A DNA stretch of 64,000 nt from Aquamicrobium sp. (GTDB lineage Bacteria; Pseudomonadota; Alphaproteobacteria; Rhizobiales; Rhizobiaceae): assembly GCF_023954335.1 (NCBI RefSeq), contig NZ_JAMLIE010000002.1, positions 248,001 through 312,000 of the forward strand, written 5' to 3'. Below, piece by piece: positions 1-8,000 of this stretch. Within the stretch, counting starts at the first letter, position 1. Every line of letters starts with the position of its first letter. A program made the position numbers and the translations under genes. The notes beneath the pieces are model-generated. The model was given only the letters and a program-made list of their open reading frames with translations, ran no database searches and was not told where the DNA came from.

Positions 1-21
1 CGGCGCAGTAAGGGATTGTCG

Positions 22-336
22 ATGTCGCAGGACCATATCGTCGCTTCCGCCATCCTGACCAACGAGGCCGGCATGCATGCCCGCCCGTCGGTCAAGCTGA
101 CGCAGCTGGCCAAATCCTTTCCCGCCACCATCGAGGTCGCGACCGACGAGGCCGGGCCCTGGGTCGACGCCAAGAGCCCCGTCAAGCTGATGCGCTTCCG
201 CGCGCCGCAGGGCACGCGGCTGTGGCTGCGCACCTCGGGCGAGGGCGCCCAGCGCGCGCTGGACGAGCTGCTGGCGCTGGTGGCCAGCAATTTCGACGAG
301 GAAACCGCGGCGCCGGACGGCGGCGGACATGGCTGA
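22..336 (+). CDS. HPr-family phosphocarrier protein
   Basis: Small phosphocarrier, about 104 residues. The phosphorylated histidine is in the segment NEAGMHARPS (His19 from the ATG at 22), the canonical HPr site. It would take phosphate from the enzyme I encoded next and pass it to a DhaM/EIIA-type protein. An AAGGGA ribosome site ends 6 bases before the ATG at 22, so I prefer this to the TTG at 16. The enzyme I start overlaps its last codons, so the two are coupled. With dhaK downstream, a dihydroxyacetone-phosphorylating branch is the likely role. dhaL and dhaM, if present, would lie before the window. Confidence 0.88.
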   Translation: MSQDHIVASAILTNEAGMHARPSVKLTQLAKSFPATIEVATDEAGPWVDAKSPVKLMRFRAPQGTRLWLRTSGEGAQRALDELLALVASNFDEETAAPDGGGHG

Positions 337-1936
337 GAGGCTGTTCACCGGCATCGCGGCGTCCGCCGGGTTGGCCTCCGGGCAGGTGCTGCGCCCCGCG
401 CGCGCCGCGGGGCGGGAAATGGCCGAGACGCGCGGCGGAAGCGGCGCCGAGGCGCTGTGGGCCGCCATCGTCGCGGCCGGCAACGAGCTGGCGGAACTTC
501 TCGGCCGGCTCGACGGCGACGAGGCCGAGATCGTCGCGATGCAGATGGCGTTCCTTGAGGACGACGAGCTGGCGCGCCCGGCCTTCGAGGCGATCGCCGC
601 CGGCCGGCCGGCGGCCGCGGCATGGGCCGCGGCGATGGATGCCGAGATCGCTGTCTACCAGGCATCGGACGACGAGTATTTTCGCGCGCGCGCGGTCGAC
701 TTTCAGGACATGCGCGACCGGGTGCTGGCCGCCCTGACGGGCAGCGGCGGCGGGCCGCTTGTCGTGCCCGACGACACGATCCTCCTCGCCACCGAGCTGC
801 GCCCTTCCGAATTCCTCGCCGCCAGCTGGGGCAAGGGGGCCGGCATCGCGCTGACGCATGGCAGCCCGACCAGCCACGTCGCCATGCTGGCGCGCGGCCG
901 GGGCCTGCCGATGGTCGTGGCGCTCGACGCCGAGATGCTCGACCTGCAAGGCGCGGCGCTTCTCGACGGCGCGGCGGGCGTGCTCGTCTCGGAGCCGGAC
1001 GAGGCCCGTCTCGCCGCCGCCCGCGACCGGCTGGCGAACGAGGCCTCGGGGCGCGCGGAAGCCGCCGCCATGGCCGCGCGGCCGGCGGTCAGCCGCAACG
1101 GGGTGCGGGTGGCGGTGCAGGCGACGATCGCCGACCCTGCCGAGCTCGACCGGCTCGACCCCGCCCATTTCGACGGCATCGGCCTCGTGCGGACCGAGCT
1201 GTTCCTCGACAGCCCCGCGCGCCTGAGGGACGAGGAGGGCCAGCTCGCCGCCTATCGCCGCATCCTCGCCTGGGCCGGCGGCCGCCCGGTGACGGTGCGC
1301 ACCCTCGACGCCGGGGGCGACAAGCCGATCGCCGGCTACACCGTCGCGCACGAGGCCAATCCGTTCCTCGGGATGCGTGGCATACGCCTCTCCCTGCGCC
1401 ATCCCGACATATTCCGTGTCCAGCTGCGCGCGCTGGCCCGCGCCGCGGCCGACGGCCCGCTCAAGGTGATGCTGCCCATGGTGACGCTGCCCGGCGAGCT
1501 GGCCGAGGCGCGGGCCATGTTCGACAGCGAGATCGCGGCGCTCGCCGCCGCCGGCGCCGCGCACGGGCGTCCGGCGCTCGGCATCATGGTCGAGGTTCCG
1601 GCCGTCGCCATCACGCCCGAGCGGTTCGATGCGGATTTCTTCTCCATCGGCTCCAACGACCTCGTGCAATATACCTGCGCCGTCAGCCGCGAGGAGGCCG
1701 CCGCCGCCCGGCTCGGCTCGGCCGCCGACCCATCGGTGCTGGCGCTGATCGCGCGTGTCGCCGCGCATGGCCGCCTGTCGGGGCGCGAGGTCGGCCTGTG
1801 TGGCGATGCCGGCGGCGATCCGCTATTGGTTCCGGCTCTTCTAGCCGCGGGCCTGCGGTCTCTCTCCGTCCAGCCCGAGCTGGCGGGAGCGGTCAAGGCC
1901 GCGATCGCCGGCCTCGACCTCGCCACGGACACATGA
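329..1936 (+). CDS. PTS enzyme I-like phosphoenolpyruvate-protein phosphotransferase
   Basis: Transfers phosphate from PEP to HPr. The N-terminal part holds the swivelling histidine domain: the THGSPTSHVAMLAR motif places the active His at about residue 183. The C-terminal PEP-binding barrel shows GGDKPIAGY, NPFLGMRGIR, the IMVEVPAVAI strand, SIGSNDLVQYT and the LCGDAGGDP loop with the active-site Cys. At 535 residues it is slightly shorter than classical enzyme I (about 575), as in enzyme I proteins of Dha-type systems. It overlaps the HPr gene by 8 bases and its stop overlaps the next start (ATGA). A general nitrogen-PTS enzyme I is less likely, because there is no GAF domain and dhaK is adjacent. 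Confidence 0.88.
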   Translation: MAERLFTGIAASAGLASGQVLRPARAAGREMAETRGGSGAEALWAAIVAAGNELAELLGRLDGDEAEIVAMQMAFLEDDELARPAFEAIAAGRPAAAAWAAAMDAEIAVYQASDDEYFRARAVDFQDMRDRVLAALTGSGGGPLVVPDDTILLATELRPSEFLAASWGKGAGIALTHGSPTSHVAMLARGRGLPMVVALDAEMLDLQGAALLDGAAGVLVSEPDEARLAAARDRLANEASGRAEAAAMAARPAVSRNGVRVAVQATIADPAELDRLDPAHFDGIGLVRTELFLDSPARLRDEEGQLAAYRRILAWAGGRPVTVRTLDAGGDKPIAGYTVAHEANPFLGMRGIRLSLRHPDIFRVQLRALARAAADGPLKVMLPMVTLPGELAEARAMFDSEIAALAAAGAAHGRPALGIMVEVPAVAITPERFDADFFSIGSNDLVQYTCAVSREEAAAARLGSAADPSVLALIARVAAHGRLSGREVGLCGDAGGDPLLVPALLAAGLRSLSVQPELAGAVKAAIAGLDLATDT

Positions 1937-2352
1937 CCCGGACCATGAGCAGCGCGCGCATCCCCAAGCATGTCCGTCAGTACAAGGAGCTGCTGCGGCG
2001 GGTGCTCGACAGCCGCCCCTCCGGCACCCGGCAGCGGCTGGCGGTGGCGCTCGGCACCAACCGCTCCTTCGTCTCGCAGATCAGCAGCCCCACCTACAAG
2101 GTGGCGATCCCGGCCCACCACATCGAGACCATCTTCGAGGTCTGCCATTTCTCGCCGGCCGAGCGGGCCGAGTTCCTCGCCGCCTACGACGCCGCCCACC
2201 CTAACCAGCGCCAGCAGCCCGACGACGGGGCGGGCCGCCGCACCATTGAGGTCTGCGTGCCGGATATGGGCAGCGCGCGGGCCAACCGGCTGGTGGACGA
2301 GGCGATCCGCGACATGGCGCGCAACATGATCCGCATCCTGCAGGAAAAGTGA
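1933..2352 (+). CDS. small HTH-like protein of the dha operon
   Basis: A 139-residue protein with no family I can name. It starts inside the enzyme I stop codon (ATGA), with an alternative ATG at 1945. Residues about 35-70 (RQRLAVALGTNRSFVSQISS and the following IPAHHIETIFEVC) have the rhythm of a Cro/XRE-type helix-turn-helix. A charged region and a C-terminal helix rich in Arg and Met (RDMARNMIRIL) follow. Its place between enzyme I and DhaK suggests a regulator or accessory of dihydroxyacetone phosphorylation; this is inference from position. It ends 19 bases before dhaK. Confidence 0.7.
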   Translation: MTRTMSSARIPKHVRQYKELLRRVLDSRPSGTRQRLAVALGTNRSFVSQISSPTYKVAIPAHHIETIFEVCHFSPAERAEFLAAYDAAHPNQRQQPDDGAGRRTIEVCVPDMGSARANRLVDEAIRDMARNMIRILQEK

Positions 2353-2371
2353 TCCGCCGAGGAGGAAACCC

Positions 2372-3355
2372 ATGAAGAAGCTCATCAACGACGTCGCCAC
2401 GGTGCTGGACGAGAGCCTCGACGGCTTCGCCGCCGCCCATGCCGAGCTGATCGAGATGGACGGCGAGCGCCGCTTCGTGCGCCGCCGCGCGGCCTCGCCC
2501 GGCAAGGTGGCGCTGGTTTCGGGCGGCGGCTCGGGCCACGAGCCGCTGCATGCCGGCTTCGTCGGGCAGGGGATGCTGGACGCGGCGGTGCCGGGCGCGA
2601 TCTTCACCTCGCCGACACCCGACCGCATCCTCGCCGCGATCGAGGCCGTCGACGCCGGGGCCGGGGCTCTTCTCATCGTCAAGAACTACGAGGGCGACGT
2701 GATGAACTTCGAGATGGCGGCCGAGATGGCGACGGGGCGGGTGGCCAGCGTTCTGGTCGACGACGACGTCGCGGTCGACAATTCGTCCTACAGCATCGGC
2801 CGGCGCGGCGTCGCCGGAACGCTGGTGGTCGAGAAGATCCTCGGCGCCGCGGCCGAGCAGGGCATGGACCTCGACGCGCTGACGGCGCTGGCCGGGCGGG
2901 TCAGTGCCGCGACGCGGTCGATGGGCGTGGCGCTCAGCTCCTGCACCGTGCCGGCCGCCGGAAAGCCGACCTTCGAGCTCGGCGAGGACGAGATCGAGAT
3001 CGGCGTCGGCATCCATGGCGAGCCGGGCCGCCGCCGCGGGCCGATGGCGCCCGCCGCGACGATCGTGAACGAGCTGCTCGATGCGATCCTCGCCGACCTC
3101 AAGCCCGCCGCCGGCGCGCGCTGCCTGCTGTTCGTCAACGGGTTCGGCGGCACGCCCTCGGGCGAGCTCTATCTCGTCTACGACGCGGCCCGCCGCCGCC
3201 TCGCGAAAGACGGGCTCGACGTGGCGCGCAGCCTCGTCGGAACCTATGTCACCTCGCTCGAGATGGCCGGCTGCTCGCTGACGGTGACGGTGCTGGACGA
3301 CGAGCTGGCAGCCCTGTGGGACGCGCCGGTGCGCACCCCGGCGCTGTGCTGGTAG
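2372..3355 (+). CDS. dhaK: dihydroxyacetone kinase subunit DhaK
   Basis: Substrate-binding subunit of PTS-type dihydroxyacetone kinase. It binds dihydroxyacetone covalently through a histidine for phosphoryl transfer from DhaL-ADP. Family signatures are clear: LVSGGGSGHEPLHAGFVG near the N-terminus, the KNYEGDVMNFEMAAE segment, and GVGIHGEPGRRR containing the substrate-binding His. Length is 327 residues, normal for the single-domain K subunit (about 330-356). A strong GAGGAGGAAA ribosome site precedes the ATG. It is the last plus-strand gene of the operon; only 13 bases separate its stop from that of the convergent gene, and no terminator hairpin is visible there. Confidence 0.93.
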   Translation: MKKLINDVATVLDESLDGFAAAHAELIEMDGERRFVRRRAASPGKVALVSGGGSGHEPLHAGFVGQGMLDAAVPGAIFTSPTPDRILAAIEAVDAGAGALLIVKNYEGDVMNFEMAAEMATGRVASVLVDDDVAVDNSSYSIGRRGVAGTLVVEKILGAAAEQGMDLDALTALAGRVSAATRSMGVALSSCTVPAAGKPTFELGEDEIEIGVGIHGEPGRRRGPMAPAATIVNELLDAILADLKPAAGARCLLFVNGFGGTPSGELYLVYDAARRRLAKDGLDVARSLVGTYVTSLEMAGCSLTVTVLDDELAALWDAPVRTPALCW

Positions 3356-3368
3356 GGCGGGGACCGGC

Positions 3369-4448
3369 CTAGAGCAGGCCGACCCGCTGCTTCAGCGACT
3401 CCATCGTCGCCCCGACGAGGCCCATGGCGGCGGCGTCGCGCGGGGCCGGCCTTTGCGAGCCCGCAACCATCACGGCATGCAGATCCGCCAGCGCGGACGC
3501 GGTCGGCACATGGACGCCGGCGATCTGCGCGTAGACGAGGAATGGCGTCAGCCCGTGGCTGAAGTCTTCCACGTAGTAGCGGTGGGTCAACGAGTCCGGC
3601 GCCTTGATCCGCCGGTTGGCCTCGCCCGCGGCGATGGCGCGGTAGTCGCTGCCGGCGGCGTCGGCGGGCACCGTGCCGATGGCCTTCATCTCCTCGACGA
3701 TGGTCGGCAGGGCGTGGCCGAAGGCGCGGCCCACGGCGATGCGCTCCCGGTCGAGCGCCTCCATGACCTTGACGACGCCATCCGTCATCCCCTGCACGTA
3801 AAAGGTGAAGTCGCCGCCGGTCGCTTCCACCCATGCCGCGCCGAGCATGGCGCCGGGCGGATGGACCACCATGTTGACGTTGCACAGGTCGGACGCGATC
3901 ACGTCGCCGCAATCGTAGCTTCCGGGGAACAGCGCGAGCGCCGCCTCCAGCGCCGCTTCCCCGCCCTTCAGCGCGGCGGCCCGCAATGACCTGGCGCGGC
4001 CGGTGATGTTCACCGTGTCCGGCGCGGGCTTTCGCGCCACATAGGCGAGGGTGGCGAACTCGGCGATCGGCGGGATTTCCGGCTGGCGCGCCCTGTACGC
4101 GGTCTCGAATTCGAGGGCGCCGCCGGTATGTCCCGGATTGAGGATGACCGGACGCCGGCTGCTCCAGCCTGCCGCGTGGAGCGCTTCGGCGACGGAGGTC
4201 AGGGCGAATGTCGGCAGCGCCACGACGACGGCATCGGCACCGTCGATCGCCGCCTTGAGATCGGTGGTGACGAGCGCCGGCCTGATCCGGCCTTCGCCGA
4301 ACACGCCGAGATAGCCGATCCCGCCCTGCAGGAACGGGGCTATGGTGGCCTGCGAGCGGCCGTGCAGGACGACGTCGTGCCCCGCCAGCGTCAGCTCGAC
4401 GGCGGCGGAGGCACCGCCATTGCCGGCCCCGATTACGGTCACTCTCAT
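3369..4448 (-). CDS. octopine/nopaline dehydrogenase family NAD(P)-dependent oxidoreductase
   Basis: An N-terminal Rossmann domain (VIGAGNGGASAA at residues 5-16, then DADAVVVALP) precedes a C-terminal helical domain with the family His/Asp motif region (NMVVHPPGAML). The length of 359 residues fits opine dehydrogenases, which reversibly join an amino acid and a 2-keto acid. Here the gene is last in a catabolic minus-strand operon behind an importer, so oxidative cleavage of an N-(carboxyalkyl) amino acid is more likely than synthesis; that is inference. A GGGAGGAAG ribosome site supports the start. Ketopantoate-reductase-like or hydroxyacid dehydrogenase activity is the alternative. Confidence 0.8.
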   Translation of the reverse strand: MRVTVIGAGNGGASAAVELTLAGHDVVLHGRSQATIAPFLQGGIGYLGVFGEGRIRPALVTTDLKAAIDGADAVVVALPTFALTSVAEALHAAGWSSRRPVILNPGHTGGALEFETAYRARQPEIPPIAEFATLAYVARKPAPDTVNITGRARSLRAAALKGGEAALEAALALFPGSYDCGDVIASDLCNVNMVVHPPGAMLGAAWVEATGGDFTFYVQGMTDGVVKVMEALDRERIAVGRAFGHALPTIVEEMKAIGTVPADAAGSDYRAIAAGEANRRIKAPDSLTHRYYVEDFSHGLTPFLVYAQIAGVHVPTASALADLHAVMVAGSQRPAPRDAAAMGLVGATMESLKQRVGLL

Positions 4449-4465
4449 CGGCTTCCTCCCGGTTG

Positions 4466-5554
4466 TCAGGCGGTCATTCTGTCGCGCAGCTCGCCGAGCG
4501 CGGCGGCGGCCTCCTCGACGTCGCTGACCCTAAAGCCTTTCGCCAGCTCCGGGCTGTGCTCGGCCAGAAGGCTGCGCACCCGCTCCGCATAAATCACCTG
4601 CCCGTCGCGGATGGACACGCCGTCGGCGTCCTCGAACTGCGCGTTCCACGCGAGCGCCTCCTCCTCCGTCAGGCCGGCGGGGAGGTCGAGTACGACGCCG
4701 GACGCATCGGCGATGACGGGATAGCCGCCCGTGCGGCCGCCCGGCCCGGGCACATGGACGCGCCGCGCCCCTTCGCCGGCCAGCGCCAGCAGGACCGGCA
4801 CCGCGTTGGCCGCCGAGATCAGGTTGAGCTCGCGGTGCGGCAGCTGGATATCGCCGGTGCGGGCGTCGACGTCGATCAGCTCCCTGTCGCCCACCCAGGC
4901 GCGCACCGGCGCGCCGGCGCGCTGCGAGGGCGGCTTGCGCCACTCGACGATATGGCGGTGATGCGCCAGGACCCTGAGGTCGGCCCTTTGCTCCGGCGGC
5001 AGCCGGCCGCCGATGATCGCCGAGAAGATGGCGATGTTGCCGACGCCGGAGGTGATCGGCAGGCCCGCCTGGGCGAGCACCTGGTTGACGCCGTCGGGAT
5101 AGCAGGTGTTGACGAAATGGCCGTCGAGACCGAGCGTCTTCATCGCGCTCGCCGTGCGGAACGACAGCAACGAATTGAAGGCGATGGTCAGGCCGAAGCC
5201 AGCCTTCGCGACGAGGCGTGCCCAGTCGCTCTCGTTGTTGTCGACGCGCCATGGAGACTGGGCCGAGGCGGACTGGACGATGACGCGCGGCCGGATCCCG
5301 TCCAGCGTTTCGGCGATCGACGCGGCGGAGGTGGAATCGAGCTGCGCGCTGGAAAAGGTGACCGGCGTGCCGAAATTGGCCGCGCGGGCGCGGCAGGCCT
5401 CGACGAGCCACGCCATCCGCGCCGTGTTGCGGCCGGCGATCACCACGGAAAGCGGCGTTCGCGCCGCCGCGGCGAGGTCGGCCACCATGATCTCCGCATA
5501 GTAGCCGGTTCCCGAAATCAGGATGTCGCAGGTTTGCCGCGCGTCGTTTCCCAT
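4466..5554 (-). CDS. saccharopine dehydrogenase-like Rossmann-fold protein
   Basis: A 362-residue protein beginning with a dinucleotide-binding strand-loop (ILISGTGYYAEIMVADLA, residues about 11-28) followed by AGRNTARMAWL and a long alpha/beta domain. The arrangement resembles saccharopine dehydrogenase NADP-binding-domain proteins. No catalytic motif can be assigned. It sits 17 bases upstream of the octopine-dehydrogenase-like gene and 16 bases after the M24 gene, so all three should be co-transcribed. Its partner role may be oxidation or reduction of an imine or secondary amine; the substrate is not inferable from sequence. Confidence 0.65.
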   Translation of the reverse strand: MGNDARQTCDILISGTGYYAEIMVADLAAAARTPLSVVIAGRNTARMAWLVEACRARAANFGTPVTFSSAQLDSTSAASIAETLDGIRPRVIVQSASAQSPWRVDNNESDWARLVAKAGFGLTIAFNSLLSFRTASAMKTLGLDGHFVNTCYPDGVNQVLAQAGLPITSGVGNIAIFSAIIGGRLPPEQRADLRVLAHHRHIVEWRKPPSQRAGAPVRAWVGDRELIDVDARTGDIQLPHRELNLISAANAVPVLLALAGEGARRVHVPGPGGRTGGYPVIADASGVVLDLPAGLTEEEALAWNAQFEDADGVSIRDGQVIYAERVRSLLAEHSPELAKGFRVSDVEEAAAALGELRDRMTA

Positions 5555-5570
5555 GGAAGGCCTCTCTTTC

Positions 5571-6710
5571 TCAGGCGCCGATGCGGATGAGCTTGTCGGT
5601 GTTCGTGTGGTCCGAGAGCAGGACGGCGCCGCCGGCGCTCACATGCAGCACGTCCTTGTTCTGCACGCCGAAGCCGTAGCCGGTACGATAGCAGAGCGGC
5701 TCGAAGCCGAGCACCATGTTCTCCTCGATCACGGCATCCTCTCCCGGGCGGCCGAGGATCGGCGTTGCGCCGATATAGGGGTCTTCATGGAGATGAAGCC
5801 CGACCCCGTGGCCGACGAAGGAGATCGGCGGCAGCTTCATCTTTTCGAGGCGCGCGATGAAATCGTTGTAGATCGCCAGACAGCTCGCGCCGGGCCTGAT
5901 CCGGTCGAGGATGGCGTATTTGCACTCCACCATCAGGTCCCAGATCTCCTCGGCCATGGCGGGCGGCTCCTCGACATAGGCAGTCCGGCAGACGCCGGCC
6001 TGATAGCCGTTGATCACCGAGAATATCTCGACGCGGCAGACGTCGCGGGGCTGGAGCTTGCGGCTGCTGGGGCCGACATTCGGCAACTGGCTGCGCTCGC
6101 CGGTGGCGACGATCAGCAGCTTGAAGTTCTCCGCGCCCAGCTCGTAGATGCGGCGGGTCAGGACCGCCGCGATGTCGAGCTCGGTATCGCCCGTGCGGAC
6201 GGCCGCGAGGCTGTCGGCGATGGCCTGATCGGCGATCCGCGAAAGCCGGTGGATCAGCGCGACCTCTTCTTCCGTCTTGATCTGGCGGGCGCGCGAGAGC
6301 TGGGACTCGAACGGGACGAAGCGGGCCTTCGGCATGCGGGCGGCGAGGCGGGCGAAATCGCCGGCCGGCAGATAGTCCATCTCGAGGCCTATCGCCGCCG
6401 CCCCGAGGCCCGCCTTCTCGAGCGCGTCGGCGAGGACGGCCATCGGGTCGTCATGGAACTCGCGCCAGACCGTCAGCGGCGTCTCCGGCGCCTTGTTGGC
6501 GATGGTCGTCGCTTCCATGTCGACCCCGAACAGGCTTTCCCTGCCGTCCGCGGTCAGGATAGCCATGGCGTGGCGGTGGCGGATCAGCGGCTGGGTCGGA
6601 ACCACGAAGCCGGTGAGATAGGCGAAATTCTCGGGCGACGACGTGACGACGGCGTCCAGCCCCTCGGCCCGCAGCGTGCGGGCGATCTTATCGACAATGG
6701 TTTTGCGCAT
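5571..6710 (-). CDS. creatinase-like M24 family hydrolase with degenerate metal site
   Basis: Two-domain M24 fold of 379 residues: creatinase N-domain (about 1-140) and pita-bread C-domain (about 150-370). HGVGLHLHEDP (301-311) and GFEP (336-339) keep the conserved His and one Glu. The other metal-ligand positions look replaced: Glu228 where the first Asp is expected, a Gly near 239 for the second Asp, Asn351 for the last Glu. Metal-free C-N hydrolysis, as in creatinase, fits better than Xaa-Pro aminopeptidase activity. It lies between an enolase-superfamily gene and two dehydrogenases in one operon. The substrate is unknown; a guanidino or N-substituted amino acid is a reasonable guess. Confidence 0.8.
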   Translation of the reverse strand: MRKTIVDKIARTLRAEGLDAVVTSSPENFAYLTGFVVPTQPLIRHRHAMAILTADGRESLFGVDMEATTIANKAPETPLTVWREFHDDPMAVLADALEKAGLGAAAIGLEMDYLPAGDFARLAARMPKARFVPFESQLSRARQIKTEEEVALIHRLSRIADQAIADSLAAVRTGDTELDIAAVLTRRIYELGAENFKLLIVATGERSQLPNVGPSSRKLQPRDVCRVEIFSVINGYQAGVCRTAYVEEPPAMAEEIWDLMVECKYAILDRIRPGASCLAIYNDFIARLEKMKLPPISFVGHGVGLHLHEDPYIGATPILGRPGEDAVIEENMVLGFEPLCYRTGYGFGVQNKDVLHVSAGGAVLLSDHTNTDKLIRIGA

Positions 6711-6724
6711 CGTAAGGGCTCATC

Positions 6725-7885
6725 TCAAAGGGTGATTGCGTATTTCTCGACCTTGGCATCGTCGACCGGGATTCCCATTCCCGGCCCGTCGGGAACGCGG
6801 ATGCCGCCGTTCTCGAAGACCACGGGCTCCTTCAGGAGATCGTCGGCATAGTAGATGCCGCCGATGCGGCCGTTCTGGTGCTCGGCCGGCATCGACACCG
6901 GAATGACGTTGGAGAGGGTGGCCGCGGGCGCGGAAGCGGCGAGATGGATGTTGGCGAGGTTGCCGACGCCCGTCTCCACCGAGCCGTTGACGTTGCAGAC
7001 GATGCCGGCAGCCTGGCAGACGGCGGAGACGTGCATGGCCTTGTAGAGCCCGCCGGGCTTGGTGGTGTAGATCGAGACGATCTGCGCCGCGTCCTGGGCG
7101 ATGATCTGCACCACGTCATGCGCGTTCCATGCCGATTCGTCGGCCATCACCGGGATGTCGATGGCCCGGGCGACGCGCGCGATGCGCTCGATGCCCATGA
7201 CCGGCTGCTCGACATAGACGAGGCCGACATCCTGCATCCGGCGCACGGTCTGGATCGCCTGTCCCGGCGTGGCGTAGCCTTCGTTGGCGTCGACGCACAG
7301 CGCTATGTCGGGACCGACGGCGCGGCGGATCGCCTGGACGATGGCCACGTCCCGGTCGGGGTCGACGCCGATCTTGATCTTGATGGTGCGGATGCCGTCG
7401 CGGACCACCTGTCCCACCTCCGCGACCGCCTCGTCGATGTCGAGCAGGCCGATGGAATGGGTGACTGGCACGGTCTCGCGCAGCTTTCCGCCGAGAAGGA
7501 CATACACCGGAACGCCGAGCACCTTTCCGGTCAGGTCGTAATAGGCGAAGTCGACCGCCGCCTTGGCATAGGGATAGCCCTTGACGACGGCGTCCATCTT
7601 CTTGTGAAGCATGGCGGGATTGCCGATCTCGAGCCCCTGCACGGCGGGGGCGAGATAGCGCGAGATCACCATGTCGACGATGGCGGCGCTCTCGCCGAAG
7701 TAGCGGCCGAACTCGCCGCCCCAGTCCTTCAGCGCCGGCGCCTCGCCCCAGCCCACCGTGCCGTCGCTGCCGGTGATCTTCACCAGAAGATATTGCCCGA
7801 TCGGTTCGGTCAGGCCCGTCCACTTGTGCACGCGCCGGGTCGGCAATCTGACGAGGCGCGTCTCGATCGAGGATATGGATACCAC
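6725..7885 (-). CDS. mandelate racemase/muconate lactonizing enzyme family (enolase superfamily)
   Basis: Metal-dependent enzyme that abstracts a proton alpha to a carboxylate. The N-terminal capping domain (to about 125) is followed by a barrel with TIKIKIGV (KxK catalytic lysines), the Asp metal ligand in LCVDANEGY, the Glu in VYVEQP, and MADESAWN. I start it at GTG 7885, where AGGAGG lies 6 bases upstream. The longer reading frame to 7921 runs through the ribosome site and an operator, so it is unlikely. Length is about 386 residues. First gene of the four-gene minus-strand operon. Racemase, dehydratase and cycloisomerase activities cannot be told apart here. Confidence 0.85.
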   Translation of the reverse strand: MVSISSIETRLVRLPTRRVHKWTGLTEPIGQYLLVKITGSDGTVGWGEAPALKDWGGEFGRYFGESAAIVDMVISRYLAPAVQGLEIGNPAMLHKKMDAVVKGYPYAKAAVDFAYYDLTGKVLGVPVYVLLGGKLRETVPVTHSIGLLDIDEAVAEVGQVVRDGIRTIKIKIGVDPDRDVAIVQAIRRAVGPDIALCVDANEGYATPGQAIQTVRRMQDVGLVYVEQPVMGIERIARVARAIDIPVMADESAWNAHDVVQIIAQDAAQIVSIYTTKPGGLYKAMHVSAVCQAAGIVCNVNGSVETGVGNLANIHLAASAPAATLSNVIPVSMPAEHQNGRIGGIYYADDLLKEPVVFENGGIRVPDGPGMGIPVDDAKVEKYAITL

Positions 7886-7899
7886 TGCTGTCCTCCTAA

Positions 7900-7922
7900 T
7901 GTGATTTCGAATTGTGATCACA
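7900..7922. promoter_or_regulatory. operator-like site A (type I)
   Basis: A 23-bp element. Read on the minus strand it is TGTGATCACA, a 3-base spacer, then CGAAATCACA. It lies 15 bases before the GTG start of the enolase-superfamily gene and is the least conserved in its second half of the four type I sites. GntR-family operators are typically short palindromes of this kind. The GntR gene at 13615 is the obvious candidate binder. Confidence 0.65.
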
Positions 7923-8000
7923 CTTATGGATAAGTCAAGCCCTCATCGGGCCCTCATCGGGCGATGGCCGGGGGCCGCCTTGCCGCCTGGGCGGGGCCGA

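Noticed and set aside
7886..7921. Upstream start of the enolase-superfamily gene
   Set aside because: The extra 12 codons cover the AGGAGG ribosome site and operator A.
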